Shown: positions 22,601 through 34,600 of the stretch, one piece after another | Layout of the letters: every line of letters begins with the position of its first letter | How positions within the stretch are numbered: the stretch's first letter is position 1 | DNA from: Pegoplata infirma | Taxonomy: Eukaryota; Arthropoda; Insecta; Diptera; Anthomyiidae | Assembly: GCA_963921195.1 (NCBI GenBank) | Contig: OY992538.1 | Span: 58,022,852-58,086,851 of the forward strand | Length of the DNA stretch: 64,000 nucleotides | Reading direction: 5' to 3' | Notes under the pieces: generated by a model | What the model saw: the letters and a program-made list of their open reading frames with translations, nothing else | Databases searched by the model: none | What the model was told of the DNA's origin: nothing | Translations under genes and position numbers: made by a program

Positions 22601-25600
22601 AATAAATTCTGAAGAAAAGTGTGTATACATTTAGATTTGTTTTTTTTAAGACATGCAATACAAACTAAATAAATAATAAAAAAAATTTAATTTTGTAGAT
22701 AGAAAGTCTCAATTAAACTTTACTAATTTTATAATAGGTGACAAAAGTAAGCTCAATAGAAAGCGTACCAGGTCAAACATTATGTAGAAATATAAAACTT
22801 AAAAATATATTTGAATGATTATAAAAATATAATGTAGCGTTATTTAGCGGCCGTGTAACAGACTGAACAAGCACAACACAATGGTCATTTGCCGTTGCTA
22901 CAAAAAATTTATTGAAACAATGGCAAGGCGACAAAAACTGTCAAAAATTTATAGTTTTAAGAAAAAATCTCAAAACACATTGTCAATTCATTTATTAAGT
23001 TTTGAAATGAAACTGTGGAATAAAATAGACGGACACAAAAAAAACTGTGCCGTGCCTTACGGTTTTTAAAACTGTCAAACGATAAGAAAATCCATATACC
23101 GTGCCGTGTTTGTTCTGTTCATTCTATTAGCGACTTATCACAATTAGAGCAGTAAGCGTTTTTCCGCAATTATTTTCATGTATTTTACATGAAAACAAAA
23201 TTCCGCCGCATTTTCCTCCAAACTAGTTTCTATTCTAGTTTGGGTGAACGCTTACCTCTCCAACTCTGATAATTTGGATTAATTGAAGATATTGCAAAGA
23301 CCCTTGGTAAATAACAAACATTGTATTTTCATTTGTATAAAAAATATATATTTTTTTTAATAATAAATGCATATTTTATGAATAAAATAATAAAAAAAAA
23401 TTAAGAAATGAGCTACTTTATAAAAAATGTATTTAATTCCTTGTTTTACAAAACAAACATTTTCACAAAAGGGGGGGCGGGACGAAAAACGAAATTGTCT
23501 AGTCCCCTGTAGGGTTCTATAGTCGAAAAGTCGATTAATCGACTTTTTGTATGAAAAAGTCGAAATCGACTTTTTTGTTCTTAAAAAATCGAAAAGTCGA
23601 CTTTTTCGACTTTTTTTCGACTTTTTTCGATTTTTTTTTTTTAATTTTTTTTTTACTTTTGCCAGATGAAAATAATTTCTTTCTTCTGAAAAAAATTTCA
23701 AATGAGAGCCGAGTTTAATAACAACTGAAGCTATTGGTATTTCCATGTATTTTGTATGTAAAGCAAAAATGTCAATGCCAAATTCATGAGTTAGAAAGTG
23801 TTAAGTGCAATATTTACCAATATTATTGTAAACACCTCCGTGATAGGGTTCTGTAAATCGAAAGTCGACTCTTTTGCTTTCGATTTTTTCAACCTTTTCC
23901 ACATTTTCGATTTCTTCGACTTTTTTTTTTTAATAAATAAAATACAACAAAAAAAAATAGCACCTAAATGCTTACATCAAGTCAAAACTAAACTTTTATT
24001 TACAAAAAAATCGACTTTTTTAATGTTGGAAAAGGTCGAAAAAAGTTAAAAAGTCGAAGAAAGTCGAAAAGTCGAAAAAAGTCGACTTTTTAAAAAGTCG
24101 AAAGGTCGAAAAGTCGACTTTTTAAAATTTGAAAAAAGTCGAAAAATCGACTTTTTAGAAATTGAAAAAAGTCGAAAAGTCGACTATTTGTTGCGACTAT
24201 ATAACCCTAGTCCCCTGGGTCCAATAGCAAGATAATGAAATTTATGCGTTTTTCTGAAGTTGTTTAATTCTTCAAGTGCAACTTCTCTGGAAACTAGGGA
24301 CTAAATGTAGTAAAAATGCATTTACAGTTTTTAATTTTGTGATCATGTTCCCCTTTAAAAGGACTTTAAAGTTTTAGAGGATTAAAATATTTGTACTTGT
24401 CCTAGGATGCTACTAGTGACGGCAAATAAAGAGAAGCATCTCCGCTAGTTTTCCCATTTTATTATTTTGACATATCATATTATCCCTTAATATCATTTAC
24501 AATTTTTAACAAAAATAAGTTTTGAAAGGCAATATTCAAATCCTTTTTTCTAATATGGCAAATTAGGAAAAATTGAGAAATTAGCTATGTTCATTTGCCA
24601 TCATTAGTGACATAATAACCAAGTACAAATATAAAAAAAAAAAATATTTTACAAAATATAATCCTTTACAAACTTTGAAGTCCTTTGAAAAGGAAACAGG
24701 ATCACAAAATGAAGAGCTTTAAATGCAGTTCTACTCCATTTGATCTCTACATTCATCTCATCATCATTCTACATCTCTCAGTTATCGCAACTTTTCTCTC
24801 AAAATTACCATTTTATCTTTTTTTTTTATTTACATGTTTTTATACCCTCCACTTAGTGAAAGAGGGTATATATAAGTTTGTCATTCTGTTTGTAACTCAT
24901 CAAAATATCGATCTGGGACCCCATAAAGTATATATATTCATGATGCCCAATCGATTTTAAGACATTCTAGCGATGTCCGTCTGTCTGTCTGTGGAAAATG
25001 CTGTCGCGGACAAAATATTGCACAGAGATGACTGAAACTTAACATATTTATAGGAAGTTCTCCCGAGAAGTTTGGTATTGCATTTGAGCGATATCGGTTC
25101 AGCGGTTCAAAAGTTATGAACGAAAATGTAAGCACACCTCAAAAATTTCAGTACATTCAACATAACCTAAAAATACAAAATGCACTAATTCGGCTTCTGG
25201 TTGATATATTTGAACATAATTGAACACCAATGGTATTTAAACAAGTACGAACATATTTTTTGACAAAAAAATAAAAAAATCGCGGATTTTTTTTTAACAA
25301 AATTTTTTCGCGGAAATTTTTTTTTCATTTTTTTTTTTTTTTTTCAAAAGTAATTTTCCTTTTAAATAAAGTTTTTTGCAATAATCTTTTTGTGGAGGGT
25401 ATCACTACATTCGGCAAGGCCGAATTTAACGTTTTTACTTGTTTTTTATTGAAATTGCTTTTAAATGTTGCCGCGGTCTTTTTTTTTCTCGTAATCAGCT
25501 CATCAAAAAGCATCGTTCTAGGGGTATGTCCTAATGAAATTCGAAAATTTTCTGATTTTGGGACATGATAACCCCCATACTGTGGTTGGAGAGTATAACA

Positions 25601-28600
25601 ATGTATCGCCAGATAATTTTCCAAAAATCCGTAATTTTTATGGAAACTTGATCGAAGGGGGCCACGAAAAAAATTATCGGATTTCGTTCAAATAAGTTTT
25701 AAATGAAAAATTGTATGAAGCTCTATGAAAGGGTCAACGAAAAAAAATTTTAATTTTTTTTTTTTTTAATTTCTTGACCGTAAGAAATAACCGTAATTTT
25801 TAAATTTCAAAGAGAATCGTTTGACCGATTTTAAAAAAATTTTGATATTCGTGTTCAGCGCATCAAAATTATTATTTATACAGTGGGCGACAATACATTG
25901 GAAGCTTTTTTTTAGCAGATGCAATTTGTTAGACAAGACAAAGTTAAAAATACTAAACGTTATTATTATCAAACTAGTATTATTATAACAAATGCTATGT
26001 AGGTAATTTTTAAAGCTTTAATTTAAGCTTGATAGCGTCCAGATTGAGTAAATAATAAATGTGCTACGGGGGTCGATTTGGAAAATGAAATTATTTATAG
26101 AAATTTTTCAGATAATTTTTTTTAAATATTTCTAAGTCGGGGTTTTTCCCAAGTTCAAACATTATAAATTTTAAAAAATATCCAACTTTGTCTTTAACAA
26201 ATTGCATCTACTATAAAAAGTTTTCAATGTATTGTCGCCTACTGTATATAATATATATCGCAAGACACATTTTTTAAAATTTTTATTTTTTTTTTTTTTT
26301 TTTTAATTTAATCCGATTGGACTCAAATTTGTACACCATAAGTTTTAGGCCTAGGAGAATAAAAATTTTTACAAAAATTTGGCAGTCAAAATCGAAAGAA
26401 AACTTTTTTTGCCATAAAAAATTTCGGTCTAGTGTCACATATTCAATTCCGTTCAGAAGTGGTATGAAATTTTTCCTTTAACAACCTAAATTCAAAAATT
26501 TTTTAATGAAACCACTTTCAATAATGTAATATTATTGTATATTTATTGGTATACCAATAGTTTATACGTTTGCGAATAGTTTTTATTTCAAATTAAAATG
26601 AATTTCAATAAAACCAAAATGTTTGTTTTGTAAATCAAGGATTTTTAGAATAAAACTTACCTTGTCTAAATCAAAATAAATATTTTTCAAAAATTCTTAT
26701 TAAAAAAAAATTAATATTGAAAACGATTTTTTTTATGAGAAATTAATTGAATAATATAAACCATTTGTTTTTTTTAATTTTCTTTAATATTTTTATTTAA
26801 AAAATCTTGTTTTAACTTTTCATAATTTTAATTATAATTTTGTCGATAATTTATACAAATTGATATTTAATATAAAAGAAAATTGGCGTTAAATTTGTTT
26901 AGCTTAATTTTGGGAAAATATATTTGATTTTTAAAACTTAATTGGAAACTCTTTCGCGTTTTAATCAATTACTTTAATATATACAAATAAAACTACTTAA
27001 ATTTATTAATTCATTTTAAAATACAAACGCGTTATTTTGTTATCTACACGTTTATAGTTTTCATCACTATGGATTTTGACTAACACATTTAACGTTTTCT
27101 TTTTTTTCGAAATCATGATTTGCAAGTGAAAAAATTATATCGAAAATAGTAAGTGTAGGTGGTTGGTAGTTAAAAATATAAAATGGATGGTGTTGTTGGT
27201 AGTGATTGTGATTGGCATATGTTTTTTATTAAAAAAAAGCGAGCTTTTTTTAATTTTAATAAAATTCTACATGGTATTGCTTCTTTACAAAAAAAAAATC
27301 ATCGCATGTTGGTTAGATTAGAAAATTATTAGGAATTTCACTACATAATTAGTTAATTTTAGTATATTATTGCAATTTAAGCCTTGGGTTTGACCTGGTA
27401 CGGAGAGAGAATCGAAAAAAGAAAAACATTAGAAAAATGCATAAAAAGCATTAATTAGTGAGATTTAATTTGAAGAAAAATTTTCTTTACAAAAAAAATA
27501 ATTTAGGAATATTGAAGCTAATTTTGTATTTAAGAAAAAAAAATCAAAATAAAAAGCTAATAAAATGTAATGTGCAATTAAAAGAAGAGAAAAAAATGAG
27601 CTTAGAAGAAAAAAAAATCCATTCCCAATAATGAAAAATATATTTATATAAAAAAAATTATATATATTTAAGGCTTACAGACATGGACAAAAATAATAAA
27701 CAATTTAATTCTAGCTTTTGACCTTCTTTGAAAAAAAAAAAAAAAAACGCGAAGTTTTATTTGATGAACATTGACCTTATGATTAGGTTGGGCATTTTTT
27801 TCTGAACTTAAGTACGCCCACGTTTTTATGTTTTTTTTTTTTTTCTAGAAATAACTCTTAGAAAACTCTTTATGGGACAACACTGAAGAATTTTTTCAAC
27901 ACTTGAAAAATTTTGGTTAAACTAACAAACTTGGGGTCAATTAAGTAGTATTTCAGTAAAATAACTGTTTTATAAACTGTCATAAGCTGTGTCGTTATTT
28001 TGCTAAAAATTTAGTTGACTTCAAACAACTTGATGTGCTGACGACTTAAAAACAAGTCAAGGGTAAAGCTCAAACATTGCTCTTTAATCCTTTCACTACC
28101 GACTTTTTTTGGCCAGTAATTTATTGACCAAAACTTGTGAAAATCTAGATCTATGCAAAGTAAAAACTTTGTTGATTTCGTTGGTCTACCGCGCCCTCTA
28201 GCGGAGATATATTCAACCAAACTTGAAGCTTTCACATGCAATATCTCCCGAACGAGTAAACATTTTTCCAAAATTAGAATTTTGTATTTTTCGTATCGAA
28301 AAGTTCTACAAAATCCGCTTTAAAGAAAGCTTGTACGATTATTATTCGATTTTTGAGAACTTTTTAACGTTTATTTTCTTTTGGAATTTTTTTTACGTTA
28401 TTTGAAAAATTTCCAGTTTGCCACCAAATATTGCGTGTAGAGTCCACCTAAATGCAAATTTATTTTTCCGAGCACATCTATCGTAAAGATAACCCTTCAA
28501 TGATCAATCTTGTCAAAACAAAACACAAAAATGTTGTACGGTTAATTTTTAATGAATTTTTAAAGATGTGTACACTGTAGTGTACAAGGGGAGTGAAAGG

Positions 28601-31600
28601 GTTCCCAGCAGAAATAAATCGAGATTTTGGCGACACAGCATCTGTTTATAGCATACCGTAGCGCATCCAAAGAGCGCTCTTAGGGATGCAGTAAAAGGAA
28701 GGGGAAAAAATTTTAATTTTTTTTTAAGATTTTTTATATAAAACTTATAATGTGTAATTATTTTTTGGTAAAATTTCACACTTGCTTTCCTTTTTAATAT
28801 TTTTAACACTTTTTGAATAAAAAAACATGAGTTTTAGACAAAGACACATGATTTGACTGCATCATTATTGCGCATTAATCAGCGCTGCAAAGAGCGCTTC
28901 AATCATAGCATCTTTGACCGCTGTTCCCAAAAAAAATCCCATAAAAAATGTGAAAATTAAAATTTCCGATATTTTTTTGATGTTCACTTCCGATTTTTTT
29001 TTTTTTCATTTTGTTTCACATAAATAAAGTTTTGTAAAGTAAAACGAATGAATTTTTTTGTTATATTTTTTTAAATTTTAGTTATTTGATTTCAACTTTG
29101 AATTTACAGCATCTTTATTCTGCTTAAATAAGCTCTACAAAGATACATGAATTCACTGCATCTTTAATCTGCTTAAATCAGCGCTAAAAAGATACATGAA
29201 TTTACAGCATCTTTATTCTGCTTAAATCAGCGCTCTAAAGACACGTGATTTCAGTGCATCTAAAGAGCGCTGTTTCTGTGTATCCAACTAGCGCTCTAAA
29301 GTGGGACATCGCCTTAGGGAATCATGCATGAATTCAGCGCAATTGGATGCGCTCCTTTACTCAAGTTCCCCTTCCAAAAGCTGCTGAACGTTCAGCAAAA
29401 TTTCTGCTGGGTTAAGATCAGTTTTTTGAGAAATTTAAGGTCAAAATTCACTTGAACAGTTGCTTTAACCGTTGGAGCACCAATTGTCTTTCAATAAGGT
29501 CTTTTCCGACAAATACGTTTTTTTCGATACTGAGGAATAAGACATCATTGAACAACAATTGGTGCCCAAAGGGTTAAGGTGACTGACCAAATGAGTTCTG
29601 CATCTTAAAGAGTAATGTCGACTTATTTGGAAGCCGCCATCACATCGGGTTCATCCGCTATGAGTTTTCAAAAATGCCCAAAACGGAGATTTTTTTTTGA
29701 ATTTTAACCTTAAATTTCTCAAAAAACTGATGTGATGGAAAAGCACAACTATTAATAGTAATAACCAGGGAAACCAAAAATATGCTCTAAAAACCACGTT
29801 TTATGCGCTTAAAAAATGCCCTTAAAAACGAAAAATATGCTCTAAAACAATAAAAATATGCTCTAAAACAATAAAAATATGCTGTTAAAAAAAATTACTT
29901 CCCTTTTTGGAGGTGTTTTTACAATTTTTTAGGGAATAGAGCCTATTCAATAGACCCACAAAATACCGTTATGTAGGAGAGTTAAGAGGAAAAAATACTT
30001 CCTTACTTCCACAAAAATATTTTCCTTAATATTTTCTACAAAGTTGCTGAATATACACTACAATCAGATCTAAAGAAAATATTGTTTCATATACCGCTTT
30101 GAAGCAAGAGCAGGCCGTCAGAACCCCCTAATTTTGGAAAAGTTTGAAATTGTGGTTTTATGTATTTTTTTTTTTTCTACACCATTTACAGATGTAATTC
30201 GTAAAAGATCACTTGTAATTCGAAGATTCTATTTGTAATTCGAAGATTCTATTTGTAATTCGAAGATTCCATTTGTAATTCGAAAATTCCATTTGTATTT
30301 CGAAAATTCTACTTGTAATTCGAAGATTCTATTTGTAATTCAAAGATTTCAATTGTAATTCGAAGATTCCAACTGTAATTCGAAGATTCCAATTGTAATT
30401 CGAAAAATATTAACTGAATTTTCATTGACCTCTTTCGAATTACAATTGAAATCATCGAACTACAAATGGAATCTTCGAATTACAAATAAAATCTTCGAAT
30501 TACAAATAAAAACTTCGAATTACAAATGGAATTTTTGAATTACAAATGAAATCTTCGAATTACAAGTAGAATCTTCGAATTACAATTGATCTTTCACAAA
30601 TTACACCTGTAAATGGTGTAGCAGAGTTACCAGACATTTCAAACTGACAAGAAAACAAATGCAAAACACTTCAATACATTTACAAAAAATAAAAAAAAAA
30701 TAAAAAACATGAAAAAATTACAAAAAATAAATGTTGTTATAAAAAAAATTGAAAAAATTTACCTAAAAATTTAAAAAATACTCTAAAAATTAAAAAAAAA
30801 AATTCTCTACAAATATGCTCTTCTGCTAAAATATGCTCTTATGCCTAAAATATGCTCTTAAAGCTAAAATATGCAATAATATGTTCTAACAAATCAATGC
30901 CAGATTTCTTAAAATCTTCTGAAACGGATAAAAACATTACCCATTTATCAATGCAATGCTGCATATTTTTGGTTTCCCTGGTAATAACTATTAATTGTTA
31001 TCAAGTGTATAAGGTCGCGATCCAGTCGCATTTTTGATATTTATTAAACAGTTTCACGTTTTTTTTTTTTTTTTTAATTTTTGTTAAACAAATGAAACCA
31101 TTTTTGCCAGAAAGCTTTCAAAGTCCTGTACTTAAAGACCCAGGGACTATAAAAGGCGTTGTTTTATGCCCGCCCCTTTTGTGACCGTGGATTTAAAAAA
31201 AATCGCAAGGGGGAAGGTAAAATTTTCGAAGTTCTAAGGGGCATGTCACAGACTCTTTTCCGTTCGGATTTGAAAAAAGTGATTTACTTGTAAAACGCAA
31301 AACGAAAATTATTTTTTTAGGAATGAAATCACTTTCAAAAATCAAAGTGGAATTGAATTGCATAAAAGTGGTTTCATTCCGAAAAAAAATATTTGCTTTA
31401 CGTTTTACGAGTAAACCACTTTTTTTCAAATCCGAACGGAATTGAGTCTGTGACATGCCCCTAAATACCGGACACAAAAATTTGTTTGCAATTTTCTTTG
31501 CGTTTTGGAATAAAAAAAAAATTATTAAAAATGGTTTAAGAAAAAGTCCCGAAAAAATGTGATGTGTTGAACCGAAACGATTTGTGTTCCAAAGAGATAC

Positions 31601-34600
31601 CCCCGTGACATTTCACATGTGATTAGAGTTTTTCACGGGAATTCCCGGGACGGGATTTCCCGGGAATTCCCGTAAATTTTCGATCCCGAAATCCCGGGAA
31701 ATAGAGCGGGAATTCCCGGGAATTTTCATTTGTTTGAAATTGTTAATTTTTCAATTTCTATTGATTATTTTGTATATGATTTTTTTGAGATTTTATAAAA
31801 TCTCTTGATAATTGATGGCAGAAACGTACGCAGGGCTTAAAAAGTATTCCAAGAGAGACCTTCTAACTAAAAAATTTTATAAAATCTGAGACTTACGAAA
31901 TGAAAAAAGTCTCACAATATGACATTTTTTTCGGAAGCTGAAAAATGTTCTTTCTGAAACCAGCATTAGAAAAATTTGCATGATTATTTGTTTCTATAGA
32001 AAATATTTATGTCTCTTGACATGATTCTTTTTAAATCGATAAATTGATATAAAATCTGTGTAAGGAATGACTCTGAAATTAACGGATTTTTCTTTTAGAA
32101 ACCAGAATTTTTTAATACTTTTAATAATTTTTTGAGGTAAATTTTCCTATAAATTCATTTCTCTGAAACAGTTACATTCAGTTTCAGAGACATAATTGAG
32201 AAATTCCTCTGAATCAGTTTCATTATGTTTTAGAGGCAAAGCGTTGAGTACCAATTGTAAAAATGAACTGAGATGAATTAGAATAAATGATGAAGTGTGT
32301 TTTAATTTTTATTAAATAATAAAAATTAGTGATTTATTCGACCTTTTAATTGTGCAATAAAAAAGAGTTTATTCTGATTCGAGGCCTTTTCATGTTCCCC
32401 ATTATGAATTAACATAACAAGTACTTATGATAACTCTACTTTCTTTATTAGGATATTCTCCCATTAAATACTCATAGAGTTTCTTGCTATCAAAAATTTT
32501 GGTAATTTTCAGGAATGAATTGACGATCGTTTCGGGGGTGTTCCAATTCCTCCATCATTAGAATTCTTTAGAAAATTAGGTAATACTGTTAGCATGCAAA
32601 CATCAAATATTCATACTCTAAATAATCTCAAATAATCTCACCAAGTTGAGATTATTTAGAGTATGAATATTTGATATTTGTTTTGTTTTAAAGGTACTAA
32701 ATAAGATTTTTATGGTGGTAATAAACATTATAAATAGTGTAATCGCATTCATATGATTTTTATATATTTTTTTGACAAAAAAATTTGGGTTTTTAGTTTT
32801 TGCGGGAATTCCCGGGATCCCGGGAAATTTAAAAATGAATCCCGCTTTCCCGGGAAATGAAAAAGTCCGGGAAAAGAAAAACTCTTTATGTGATGTATAC
32901 GGGCTTAAGACACTTCCTCACGAAAGAGACGGGTGTTTTTACTTAAAAGGTCTCAAGTTTGTGAGGTCATTTTTGTCCGAGTGACATGTCATGTGACCTA
33001 TTAAGGACCGGTCACTTATTCTGCAGGGATATACAAAAATATTCAAATGTTAAAAAAATTTATAAATTTTAAATATAAATTTATATTTTAAACAAATTTA
33101 AATAAAAAATATTGGCAAAGCGTTTGCAAAGCACTTTTTCGAAGTCATACTACTTTATACACAAAAAATAAAGTTGATTGCCGAGACTTTTTGTTTTGAA
33201 CGGTTGGCAGTTTCTGCCTGGGTAGTTGAGTTGTCAACCGATTTAGAATAATTCTATTAATCGATCAAACAAAACCCAACTCTTGTTCGAATAATTTAAA
33301 AATGACGATTTTCGAATAACAAATAAATCTATTTTTTTGTTAATAAAAGATGAAGTTTTCGATAGTTCGCAACTCCTCTCTGGCAAAAGTCATTCGACGG
33401 CACATTTAACTGCTCTGCGTGCTTCCCTATAATTATATTAACCACCATCGAAATCTCTCCTCTTGGTAGCGATAGAAGCACACTTGTGCTCTTCTGATTA
33501 ACTGTGTGATTCGCTATCTCGGTAGAAATGAGTGACTACAAAATTTGTACGTACAAAATTTCTAGTCACTCACTTGGTACGACATACTGAATCAGGGTAT
33601 AAGAGAAGGTCATATCTGTCGTGTTGTCTCACACGACCATCCAATTTGCCCATCTTTGATTAGTCTCCGTCGCGGAACAAAGCCGTAGATTTTGATTGCA
33701 GTTTTCTAGAGGCATACCAACACTGTTAATGATATTCTTATTTTTTTTTTTTTTTTAATTTACAAAATTATATATTTTACTAACTTTCATAAAAAAATAT
33801 ATCTAATATGTACGAATTTATTTTTGTAATTTACGAATTTATTTTGTATAATATAGAAAATTGTTTCGTAAAAACAAAAAAATATTTCGTAGAATGTAGT
33901 AAATTTTTTCGTAAAAACTTATAATTTTTACGAGATAATTTCGTAAGCAAAAACAACGAAACTTTTCGTACAATGTACGAAACATTTCGTTTATATAAGG
34001 CATGAATTTTTTTCGGTGTAGTAAAACTTAAGTTGATATATGTAAAATAAACCCCGCTTAAAGCGAACTTCGCTTTTAACAAACTATTTTTAGTGGTCCC
34101 TGAGAGTTCGCTATAACCGGGTTTTACTGTGTTTATTTTCACATAGAAATGCATTTTGTCCATTTTTTATTTGCGTTCCCCTTTTAAAATAAAAAAAAAC
34201 ATGTAGATCACATTCTTTCTTTGAACTTTTCCTTTTAAAATTTTATTTTTAATAAATAAAAATCAATTGTCGTTCGTTGGTAACAGCATCAGTTGAGAAC
34301 GGCTGGACCGATTTGGACAATTCTTTTTTTGAAATGTTCGTCATAGCCCAACTTAGGTTTTTACGTAAAGAAAAATTGACCACGCCCACTTTTACGCCCA
34401 CTTTTTTCGATTTATCTAAAATCGGAAAACGGCTGCACCTATTTGAGTAATTTCGAATTTAAATGTTCATAGTAATCCAATTTAAGTTTTTACTGAAAGA
34501 AAAATCGACCACGCCCACTTTTACGCCCACTTTTTTAATTTATCTAAAATCTGAGAATGGCTGTACCAAATTGACTATTTTCTTAAATGAATTTTCATCA

